Assembly (NCBI RefSeq): GCF_014199685.1
Contig: NZ_JACHNZ010000029.1
Span: forward strand, 1 to 51,543
Length of the DNA stretch: 51,543 nt
Reading direction: 5' to 3'
DNA from: Sphingosinicella soli
Lineage (GTDB): Bacteria; Pseudomonadota; Alphaproteobacteria; Sphingomonadales; Sphingomonadaceae
Shown: piece after piece, positions 1 to 5,920 of the stretch
How the letters are laid out: every line of letters begins with the position of its first letter
How positions within the stretch are numbered: the stretch's first letter is position 1
The notes under the pieces: generated by a model
Told to the model about the DNA's origin: nothing
The model's database searches: none
Seen by the model: only the letters and a program-made list of their open reading frames with translations
Position numbers and translations under genes: made by a program

Positions 1-30
1 CTGCTCTTCCGTAAACCTCAGTCGCTTCAT
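1..30 (-). CDS. IS3-family transposase OrfA, N-terminal fragment cut by the window edge
   Basis: Only ten codons are visible, encoding MKRLRFTEEQ. The R-F-T-E-E-Q start is characteristic of the small IS3-family transposase subunit, which binds the IS ends through a helix-turn-helix. ATG is at 28-30 with a GGAAGGA ribosome site about 7 nt upstream. Whether the gene is intact cannot be judged. Confidence 0.65.
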   Translation of the reverse strand, partial: MKRLRFTEEQ

Positions 31-89
31 CGTCCGTCCTTCCATCAGGGCCGGACTCTAATCACGCGTGGAGGAAAATCAGGGGGTCA
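1..89 (-). mobile_element. Partial IS3-family insertion sequence, left end
   Basis: On the minus strand, positions 30 to 1 encode MKRLRFTEEQ, the typical first ten residues of the OrfA (helix-turn-helix) transposase subunit of IS3-family elements. A good ribosome site (GGAAGGA) lies just upstream at about 38-44. Further out, the minus strand begins TGACCCCCTGATTTTCC at position 89, which resembles an IS3-type terminal inverted repeat (starts TG). I therefore place the element end near 89. The rest of the element lies outside the window, so the other inverted repeat and any 3-4 bp target duplication cannot be checked. The family assignment rests on the OrfA N-terminus and is fairly firm; the exact end is inferred. 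Confidence 0.7.
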
Positions 90-321
90 CGTCACGGGAT
101 GAACGGCGAAGCAGAGGATTTCTTCTTGGTCATTTAAAAAAGGCTCTTTGCTAACAGTGCCAGATTTCGTCACTCAGCTCGGGTCGGATTGCTAGTTGGG
201 GTTTTCTTTTAGAGATTTTTCAATTTGACTATACAATCTATAGGGTTCCGAAAGCGGAATGCTGACTTCGCTTGCTTACTACAACTTGCTACAAGCTTCC
301 CATGTGAGGCGTCCACACCCA
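90..321. other. Non-coding gap between the IS end and the first chromosomal gene
   Basis: This 232-bp stretch is clearly less GC-rich than its surroundings. No open frame in it looks like a protein. It holds one short hairpin (TTCCG, 4-nt loop AAAG, CGGAA at 246-259) without a T run. It lies downstream of the minus-strand gene at 322-1020 and may be that gene's 3' region or the remnant of the IS target site. No promoter or RNA gene was recognised. Confidence 0.4.
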
Positions 322-1020
322 TTACCACCCCCGCCTCCCATTCCGCCCCCCACTCAATTTCCGCTCCTCCCGCTCGCGCTCCAGCTGCTCCACATAAACC
401 GCCCGCCCATATTCGGTCGCCGACGTGTGCCCGTATTTGTCCGGACGCGTGGCGCGCAGCAGGAACATCAGCAGGCGGTCGTTGTAACGGCGCCGGGTGC
501 CGACCTTGTTGCCTTCGCGGTCGAACACGTCCTCCTCGGTGCCGCAGAGCGCGCGCTCCATCGCCACGCGTTCCAGGTCGAGCGCCGAATATTTCAGCGC
601 CGCGTCCCATGCGGCGCGGAAACTTTCGGATCGTTCGCGCAGCTTGTATGCGCCCGAGGAGGCCTTGCCTGCGGCGCGCGCCGCCGTTTCCACGCACGCG
701 GTTTCGCGCAGCGCGTCGATGAAGGCGATCTGACGCGCCGTTGTCCAGCCGTCGTGGCGCAGCGGGCGGCCCGCCGCGTCGCGTTCGAAAATGCCCTGCG
801 TGGAGGCTGTGCCCGGCAGCATGGCGAGCGCGGGTGGGGGAGGGGCCTGGTTCGTCGGCAGCCCCGCCGCTTCCATCATCGCCAGAAGCTGTTCCTCGCC
901 GCCCGCACTGTCGGCGAGGACATGCCAAAGCGATGCCGTCGCCTTTTCAAGGTCGAAAGGCTCGTTCGGGGCGAACGTTTCGCCATAGATCAGGTTGAAG
1001 TCGGTGTCTTCGTCGCTCAT
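322..1020 (-). CDS. Hypothetical protein resembling a phage terminase small subunit / helix-turn-helix protein
   Basis: 232 aa. Residues about 90-150 (R-Q-I-A-F-I-D-A-L-R-E, then V-E-T-A-A-R-A-A-G, then S-F-R-A-A-W-D-A-A) resemble the helix-turn-helix pattern of phage terminase small subunits, in which an organism scans DNA with a module of the type AAxxAGxxxxxxYxxR. The first 60 residues are acidic; the C-terminus (about 205-232) is strongly basic with E/R repeats. Such orphan genes occur on sphingomonad chromosomes without other phage genes, and no portal, large terminase or capsid gene is present here. A 6-bp inverted repeat (ATAACC, AAAAA, GGTTAT at 1030-1046) sits just upstream of the start. 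The IS next door and the lower GC of the flank suggest transferred DNA. DNA binding is inference. Confidence 0.6.
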   Translation of the reverse strand: MSDEDTDFNLIYGETFAPNEPFDLEKATASLWHVLADSAGGEEQLLAMMEAAGLPTNQAPPPPALAMLPGTASTQGIFERDAAGRPLRHDGWTTARQIAFIDALRETACVETAARAAGKASSGAYKLRERSESFRAAWDAALKYSALDLERVAMERALCGTEEDVFDREGNKVGTRRRYNDRLLMFLLRATRPDKYGHTSATEYGRAVYVEQLEREREERKLSGGRNGRRGW

Positions 1021-1273
1021 TTCAAATGAATAACCAAAAAGGTTATCAATAGGAAAGTGATTTGTTCATTTGGGTTCGCCAAGTGGCGTGCGCCTCCCAC
1101 TTACCTCAGTGTAAATTAGGTTGCGCGGCGGTCCATTTTGCGTATCATCACTCCGCAGTTTGAACGCGGGAGGGAGAGTCGCGCGTTCGGGTGCCGTTGT
1201 GCGGGCAGGGCGTGAAGAGAGCGTCCGGCGCACGATGCATACGCCCTCGAATGGCCTTGGGAGCAGGAACATC

Positions 1274-2701
1274 ATGAACGCGCCGGTTCATCCGCAGGAA
1301 TTTCGCACCGACGACGGCTCCACCCCGGCGCAGCGTTTCGCGCGGCTGCGCGATACGGGCTATGCCGATCTTGCGCATCTGCCGGGGGAGCTGCCGGGCT
1401 CGCGGCTGCGCGGGGTTCTGCGCACGCTGCGGTTCCTCAGGGATCCGCTCACCATGGTGCGCGATCAGGTGGATCGCTACGGGCGCGTTTATCGCACGCC
1501 CAACATCGGCGGCGGCTGGCAGGCGACGCTGATCGGGCCGGAGGCGAACGAGCTGGTTTTCATGGATCGCGACAAGACCTTCTCGTCGGAGCAGGGCTGG
1601 AACCCGATCCTCGACCGCGTGTTTCCGCGCGGCCTGATGCTCATGGATTTCGAGGAGCACCGCCTTCACCGCAAGACGCTGTCGGTCGCCTTCAAGCCCG
1701 CGCCGATGCAGAATTATCTCGGCGCGCTGCAGGAAGGCATCGCCGCGCGCGTCGCCAAGTGGCCGCAGGACGTGAAGTTCTATCCGGCGATCAAGCAGCT
1801 CACGCTCGATCTTGCCGCCACCTCGTTCCTCGGCATCCCCTGGGGGCCGGAGGCGGACCGGATCAACCGCAGCTTCGTCGATATGGTCGCCGCGTCGATC
1901 GGCATCGTGCGAAAGCCCCTGCCGTTCACCGCGATGGCGCGCGGGGTTAAGGGGCGGGCGTTCATGTGCGCGTTTTTCGGGCGCGAGATCCCCAAGCGGC
2001 GCGGCGCGGCGGGGGACGACATCTTCACGCAGATCTGCAATGCGGAGCACGAGGACGAGGCGAGCGGGCAGACGCGCCTGCTCACCGATCAGGAAATCAT
2101 CGATCACATGAATTTCCTGATGATGGCGGCGCACGACACGCTCACCTCCTCGCTCACCTCCACCGTCTATTATCTGGGCACCTCGCCGGAGTGGCAGGGC
2201 GCGCTGCGCGCCGAAGTGCAGGGCGCGCGCGCCGAGTTCGGGGACCGGATTCCTTATGGAGAGCTGGACCGTTTCGAAAAATGCGAGTGGGCCTTCAAGG
2301 AGGCGATGCGGCTGAACGCGCCCGTGCCCGGCCTGCCGCGCCGCGCGCTCAAGGATTTCGTGTTTGGAAACTATACGATCCCTGCGGGTACGCATGTCGG
2401 GATCAACCCGATGATGACCCACCGTCTCCCCGAACTCTGGCCGGATCCGGATCGGTTCGATCCGTCTCGGTTTTCTCCTGCAAATTCAAAGGGTAGGCAC
2501 AAATACGCCTGGGTGCCCTTCGGCGGCGGCGGCCACATGTGTCTTGGCCTCCACTTCGCTTACATGCAGGCGAAGGCCTTCCTGTTCGAACTGCTCGATC
2601 AGCGCCGCATCGTGCTGCGCGAAGACTACGAGGCCGATTTCGCCATGTTCCCCATGCCCAAACCCCGCGACGGTCTTCCCCTCAGGCTGGAGCGGCTCTG
2701 A
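1274..2701 (+). CDS. Cytochrome P450
   Basis: 475 aa from the ATG at 1274, preceded by GGGAGCAGG; the upstream ATG at 1235 is less well placed. Haem monooxygenase, presumably soluble and needing a ferredoxin and reductase not encoded here. The heme-binding loop F-G-G-G-G-H-M-C-L-G holds the proximal thiolate Cys at about residue 423. The K helix E-A-M-R (ExxR) is at about 343, and the I helix carries A-A-H-D-T, the acid/threonine pair for oxygen activation. The PERF-type region is D-P-S-R-F. Hydroxylation of a hydrophobic substrate is the likely role, but the CYP family and substrate cannot be told. The last 20 bp overlap the convergent Lrp gene. Confidence 0.93.
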   Translation: MNAPVHPQEFRTDDGSTPAQRFARLRDTGYADLAHLPGELPGSRLRGVLRTLRFLRDPLTMVRDQVDRYGRVYRTPNIGGGWQATLIGPEANELVFMDRDKTFSSEQGWNPILDRVFPRGLMLMDFEEHRLHRKTLSVAFKPAPMQNYLGALQEGIAARVAKWPQDVKFYPAIKQLTLDLAATSFLGIPWGPEADRINRSFVDMVAASIGIVRKPLPFTAMARGVKGRAFMCAFFGREIPKRRGAAGDDIFTQICNAEHEDEASGQTRLLTDQEIIDHMNFLMMAAHDTLTSSLTSTVYYLGTSPEWQGALRAEVQGARAEFGDRIPYGELDRFEKCEWAFKEAMRLNAPVPGLPRRALKDFVFGNYTIPAGTHVGINPMMTHRLPELWPDPDRFDPSRFSPANSKGRHKYAWVPFGGGGHMCLGLHFAYMQAKAFLFELLDQRRIVLREDYEADFAMFPMPKPRDGLPLRLERL

Positions 2702-3155
2702 CAGGCAGCGCCGTGGTGCTCTTGATCTCCGAGAGCGCCATCGAGGATGTGATCTCCTGCACGCCGGGAAGCCGCGAGAGCTTCTCAAAGAACAGCTTCT
2801 CGTAAGCCTCGATGTCCGTCGTCACGATCCGCAGCAGGAAGTCCGTCGTGCCCATCAGCACGTAGCATTCCTGGATTTCCTCGATGTCCCGCACCGTCGC
2901 TTCGAACTCCGCCATGTGCGCCCGTCCGTGCGCCGACAGCTTCACGTTGGCGAAGACCTGCGCGCCGAGCCCCACTTTGCGCCTGTCGAGCAGCGCGACG
3001 CGCTTGCGGATGATGCCGGCCTCCTCCATCGCCGCGATGCGCCGCCAGCACGGCGACTGTGACAGCCCCACGCGCTCCGCGACGTCCGCGGTGGAGAGGC
3101 TGCAATCTTCCTGCAGCACGCGAAGGATTTTTCGGTCGAAATCGTCAAGGCGCAT
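2682..3155 (-). CDS. Lrp/AsnC-family transcriptional regulator
   Basis: 157 aa from the ATG at 3155; a longer reading frame upstream is not needed. The N-terminal 60 residues start D-D-F-D-R-K-I-L-R-V-L-Q-E and contain the AsnC winged helix-turn-helix (S-T-A-D-V-A-E-R-V-G-L-S-Q-S-P-C-W-R-R). The rest is the RAM ligand-binding fold (V-L-M-G-T-T-D-F-L-L-R-I). Family members bind amino acids as octamers or dimers. It faces away from the ACT gene at 3283 and lies near an APC amino-acid permease, so a role in sensing an amino acid taken up by that permease is plausible. Its 3' end overlaps the P450 by 20 bp. The specific ligand is unknown. Confidence 0.93.
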   Translation of the reverse strand: MRLDDFDRKILRVLQEDCSLSTADVAERVGLSQSPCWRRIAAMEEAGIIRKRVALLDRRKVGLGAQVFANVKLSAHGRAHMAEFEATVRDIEEIQECYVLMGTTDFLLRIVTTDIEAYEKLFFEKLSRLPGVQEITSSMALSEIKSTTALPVRAAPA

Positions 3156-3161
3156 AAATTT

Positions 3162-3224
3162 CGCTTTGCAAAATTGGATTTGATGATTTTTATGCACACA
3201 ATCGGGTTTCGCTCAATCGCTTTG
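3162..3224. promoter_or_regulatory. Candidate Lrp-type operator: repeated CGCTTTGCA in a divergent intergenic region
   Basis: The nonamer CGCTTTGCA occurs twice, at 3162-3170 and 3216-3224, 54 bp apart (about five helical turns). The first copy extends into the palindrome TTTGCAAA. The region lies between the divergent Lrp-type gene (start 3155) and the ACT-domain gene (start 3283). Lrp/AsnC proteins commonly bind several in-phase sites upstream of their own gene. The repeat is seen directly; the assignment to this regulator is inference. Confidence 0.45.
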
Positions 3225-3282
3225 CATCCCTTTTTCTTTATGCCCGTGCGAAAAGTGCGGCGTAAATTTGAAAAGGAATGTC

Positions 3283-3588
3283 ATGTCCACCGCTCTCGCT
3301 GCCGCCGCGCCCGCCGTTTCGGGTCCGCACCTCGCCTTTGTCAGCCGGAGCGCGCATTTCGAGATTATTGCGAACGTGGACCCGCATATCAGTTTGAGAA
3401 TGCTCAACTATTTCGCACAGCGCGACATCGTGCCCTCGGTCTTCCGCGCGCGCCGCATCCGCGAGAAGCTGGAGATCCGCGTCGTCGTTCCAGGCCTGGC
3501 CGAGCATGACGCCTCGGTCATCGCCGAAAAGATGCGCGGCCAGTTCGCCGTCGCGGCCGTGACACTGGAAATGGTCGTCGGGGGCTAG
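3283..3588 (+). CDS. Stand-alone ACT-domain protein
   Basis: 101 aa. ATG at 3283 with an AAAGGA ribosome site; an in-frame TTG at 3268 would lie too close to that site. After a short Ala-rich leader the protein reads H-F-E-I-I-A-N-V-D-P-H-I-S-L-R-M-L-N-Y-F-A-Q-R-D-I-V-P, the beta-alpha-beta start of an ACT domain like that of the acetolactate synthase small subunit. There is no catalytic domain and no acetolactate synthase gene nearby. ACT domains bind small ligands, often amino acids, at dimer interfaces. The stop codon overlaps the stop of the convergent gene at 3585 through a shared CTAG. Function beyond ligand sensing is unknown. Confidence 0.75.
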   Translation: MSTALAAAAPAVSGPHLAFVSRSAHFEIIANVDPHISLRMLNYFAQRDIVPSVFRARRIREKLEIRVVVPGLAEHDASVIAEKMRGQFAVAAVTLEMVVGG

Positions 3589-3848
3589 CTTACGAAGTCG
3601 CCGATGTCCTCGCCGTAGACGCGGTACGACATCATCGTCACGGTCTCCTTCAGGCCGGGCACGGCGTGCAGCTTCTCCTGCACGAAGTCCTCGATCTCCG
3701 GCAGGTCGCTGAAACCCACCTTGATAAGCAGGTCGTACTCGCCCGTCACCGAATAGACCTCGGAAACCTCCTCCATCTCCGCGATGCGGTTGCCCACGCT
3801 CGCGGCGTGGCCGAGGTCGCATTTGGCGAGGACGAACAGGCGGTACAT
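3585..3848 (-). CDS. Stand-alone Lrp/AsnC ligand-binding (RAM) domain protein
   Basis: 87 aa. The whole protein matches the C-terminal ligand-binding half of Lrp/AsnC regulators (M-Y-R-L-F-V-L at the start, S-V-T-G-E-Y-D-L-L-I-K-V in the middle, P-G-L-K-E-T-V-T-M-M near the end); there is no DNA-binding domain. Free-standing RAM proteins are known and form dimers or decamers that bind amino acids; one idea is that they modulate full-length Lrp proteins. Its ATG overlaps the TGA of the APC permease by one base (TGATG), so translation is probably coupled, which ties it to amino-acid transport. Confidence 0.85.
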   Translation of the reverse strand: MYRLFVLAKCDLGHAASVGNRIAEMEEVSEVYSVTGEYDLLIKVGFSDLPEIEDFVQEKLHAVPGLKETVTMMSYRVYGEDIGDFVS

Positions 3849-5278
3849 CAGGCTTCCTTCCGGCTGGCGGCGGCGATCAGGCTCTTGCGCATGCCATAAG
3901 CGAGATAGACCGCGACGCCAATCAGGTTCCAGACCAGAAACCTCAGCTGCGTCTTTTCGGGCAGGCTGATGAACAGGTACAGACACCCGCCGATGGCGAT
4001 GAGCGCGATCGGCAAGTGGAAGGGCACACGGAACTGCCGCTCCGCGTCCGGCGCGCGGCGACGCAGCACGATCAGGCTGACGCCGATGGCGATGAACGCC
4101 GCGAGCGTGCCCGTGTTGGCAAGCTCTGCGATCTCGCCGAGCGGCAGCAGGCCGGAAATGATGCTGACGACAACAGCCGTCACCATCGTCATCAGCACCG
4201 GCGTGCCCGTGCGCGCGTTCACGTGCGACAGGCGTTCCGGCAAAAGCCCGTCGCGGGCGATCGCGAAGAAGATGCGGCTCTGGCCGTACATGAAGGCGAG
4301 GAGCACGGTCGGCATCGCGACGATGGCGCCTGCGCCGATCAGCTGCGCCGCGCCCGGCCAGTTCAGCGAACGAAGAACATGCGCAAGCGGCTCGCCGCTT
4401 GCCGCGAACTCGGCGACCGGCATGGCTCCGATCGCCGCAGCGGCGACAGCCATGTACACCGCCGTGCAGATCACCATGGAGCCGATGATGCCGATGGTGA
4501 GGTCACGTCCCGGATTCTTCGCCTCTTCGGCGGCCGTTGAAACCGCGTCGAAGCCGTAGAAAGCGAAAAAGATCAGCGCCGCTCCCGCCGCCACGCCGAC
4601 CGTATTGCCGCCGACCTCAACAGAGCCCCAGCCATAGGGCGCGAAGGGCTCGAGGTTGGCTGTGTCGAACGCGGGCAGCGCAAGCACGATGAAGAGCGCC
4701 AGCGCGGACATCTTCAGCACGACGAGCAGCGTGTTGACGAACGCGCTTTCGCGCGTCCCGAGCGCAAGCAGGCCTGCCAAGGCCATGGTGATCACCACAG
4801 CCGGCACGTTGATGATGCCGCCTGCGTGTGGTCCCGCTGCGAACGCGTGGGGGATCGTCACGCCCCAGCTGTTGAGGAACCCGACGGCATAACCCGACCA
4901 GCCCACCGCGACCGCGGCGCAGACCACGGTATATTCGAGCACGAGGCTCCACCCGACGATCCATGCGACCGGCTCGTTCAGGGCGACGTAGGAATAACTG
5001 TAGGCGCTTCCCGCAGCGGGCATCATCGTTGCGAGTTCTGCATAGGCGAGCGCGGCGCAGGCGCAGACGATCCCCGCGATCGCGAACGAAACGATGACGG
5101 CCGGGCCTGCCTTGCCGGCACCGATGCCGATCAGCGTGTAGATGCCGGTGCCGACGATGGCGCCGACGCCAAGCGCCACCAGGTGCGGCCAGGTGAGCGT
5201 TCGCCGGAGCGCGCGATTCCCGGAATAGTTGCGCCAGTCTCCAAGACCCTTGCGACGTCCGAAAATGCTTCCTGCCAC
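3848..5278 (-). CDS. APC-superfamily amino acid permease
   Basis: 476 aa, inner membrane, about 12 hydrophobic segments. Start is a GTG at 5278 with an ideal AAGGAGGT 8 nt upstream; the longer frame lacks such a site. The N-terminal motif G-V-G-A-I-V-G-T-G-I-Y-T-L-I-G and, later, F-F-A-F-Y-G-F-D-A-V-S-T-A-A-E-E-A-K-N-P mark the cationic amino-acid-transporter branch of APC proteins (YfnA/CAT-like). It imports an amino acid, identity not determinable from sequence. The downstream RAM-domain gene is translationally coupled and the neighbouring genes encode an Lrp regulator and an ACT protein, which fits regulated amino-acid uptake. Confidence 0.92.
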   Translation of the reverse strand: MAGSIFGRRKGLGDWRNYSGNRALRRTLTWPHLVALGVGAIVGTGIYTLIGIGAGKAGPAVIVSFAIAGIVCACAALAYAELATMMPAAGSAYSYSYVALNEPVAWIVGWSLVLEYTVVCAAVAVGWSGYAVGFLNSWGVTIPHAFAAGPHAGGIINVPAVVITMALAGLLALGTRESAFVNTLLVVLKMSALALFIVLALPAFDTANLEPFAPYGWGSVEVGGNTVGVAAGAALIFFAFYGFDAVSTAAEEAKNPGRDLTIGIIGSMVICTAVYMAVAAAAIGAMPVAEFAASGEPLAHVLRSLNWPGAAQLIGAGAIVAMPTVLLAFMYGQSRIFFAIARDGLLPERLSHVNARTGTPVLMTMVTAVVVSIISGLLPLGEIAELANTGTLAAFIAIGVSLIVLRRRAPDAERQFRVPFHLPIALIAIGGCLYLFISLPEKTQLRFLVWNLIGVAVYLAYGMRKSLIAAASRKEA

Positions 5279-5527
5279 GCGCTTTGACCTCCTTATCGTG
5301 CCGATTCGAACACATTGGCACGAGCCGGCCACGGGGGAAAGCACGCGGCCCTTCGCGTGCTTCAGAAAGCATGAACGGGATGCAGCGCGCTTTTGACGCT
5401 GCTTTGACCCGCCTCTCACGCGGCGGTCACGCTTGCGGGCGATAAGAGCCCATCGCGAGGCGGGCATCTTCCCCCAGCCCTTCCCCCCGGTGTCCCCTCG
5501 CGACCCCGCAGCACAGGAGTGTCTTCA

Positions 5528-5866
5528 ATGGAGTACGTCAGAGGCGCAGCCTTCGCGGCGGCGGTGGCGGCAACGATCGGTCTCGTCAGTGCATCGTCGC
5601 ATGCCGAGCCGGTATCGGTGGTCGTCAATTTTGCCGATCTCGATCTCGCCACCCTCGCGGGCGAGACCGCGCTGCGCAAGCGCGTGTCGGGTGCGGTTTT
5701 CACGGCTTGCGGCAAGCGGCCGAGCGCCGAGGCCGCGATGGAGCTGGTTCGCCGCGCGTGCATCCGCAACACGGCGGTCACGGCGGAGGCGCACGTCGAT
5801 GCGGTGATTTCCGGCTCGCGCAGCCTTGCCCATGCCGATCCCATGCTTCCCGGCACCGCCCATTAG
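5528..5866 (+). CDS. UrcA-family exported protein
   Basis: 112 aa. ATG at 5528 lies 8 nt after AGGAG; the GTG at 5519 overlaps that site. A signal peptide (residues about 1-26, ending S-S-H-A) precedes the UrcA core: V-V-V-N-F-A-D-L-D-L, then L-R-K-R-V-S-G-A-V-F-T-A-C-G and a second Cys in R-R-A-C-I. The paired cysteines probably form a disulphide in the periplasm. UrcA proteins are frequent in Sphingomonadales and Caulobacterales and of unknown function. The gene is monocistronic, followed directly by a strong terminator. Confidence 0.85.
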   Translation: MEYVRGAAFAAAVAATIGLVSASSHAEPVSVVVNFADLDLATLAGETALRKRVSGAVFTACGKRPSAEAAMELVRRACIRNTAVTAEAHVDAVISGSRSLAHADPMLPGTAH

Positions 5867-5883
5867 TGTGCCGGGCAAGGGAG

Positions 5884-5920
5884 GGGACGGCCCGAAGACC
5901 CCTCGGGCCGTCCCTTTTTT
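5884..5920 (+). terminator. Rho-independent terminator of the UrcA gene
   Basis: A perfect 12-bp stem (GGGACGGCCCGA at 5884-5895 with TCGGGCCGTCCC at 5903-5914) encloses a 7-nt loop and is followed by six T residues at 5915-5920. It lies immediately before the end of the convergent TonB receptor gene. Confidence 0.93.

Noticed and set aside
1148-2422. 424-codon minus-strand frame
   Set aside because: Antisense shadow of the P450, whose haem and ExxR motifs are on the plus strand.
5279-5527. Promoter of EcfG type in front of UrcA or the APC gene
   Set aside because: No GGAAC or GTTCC box with the right spacing was found in this gap.
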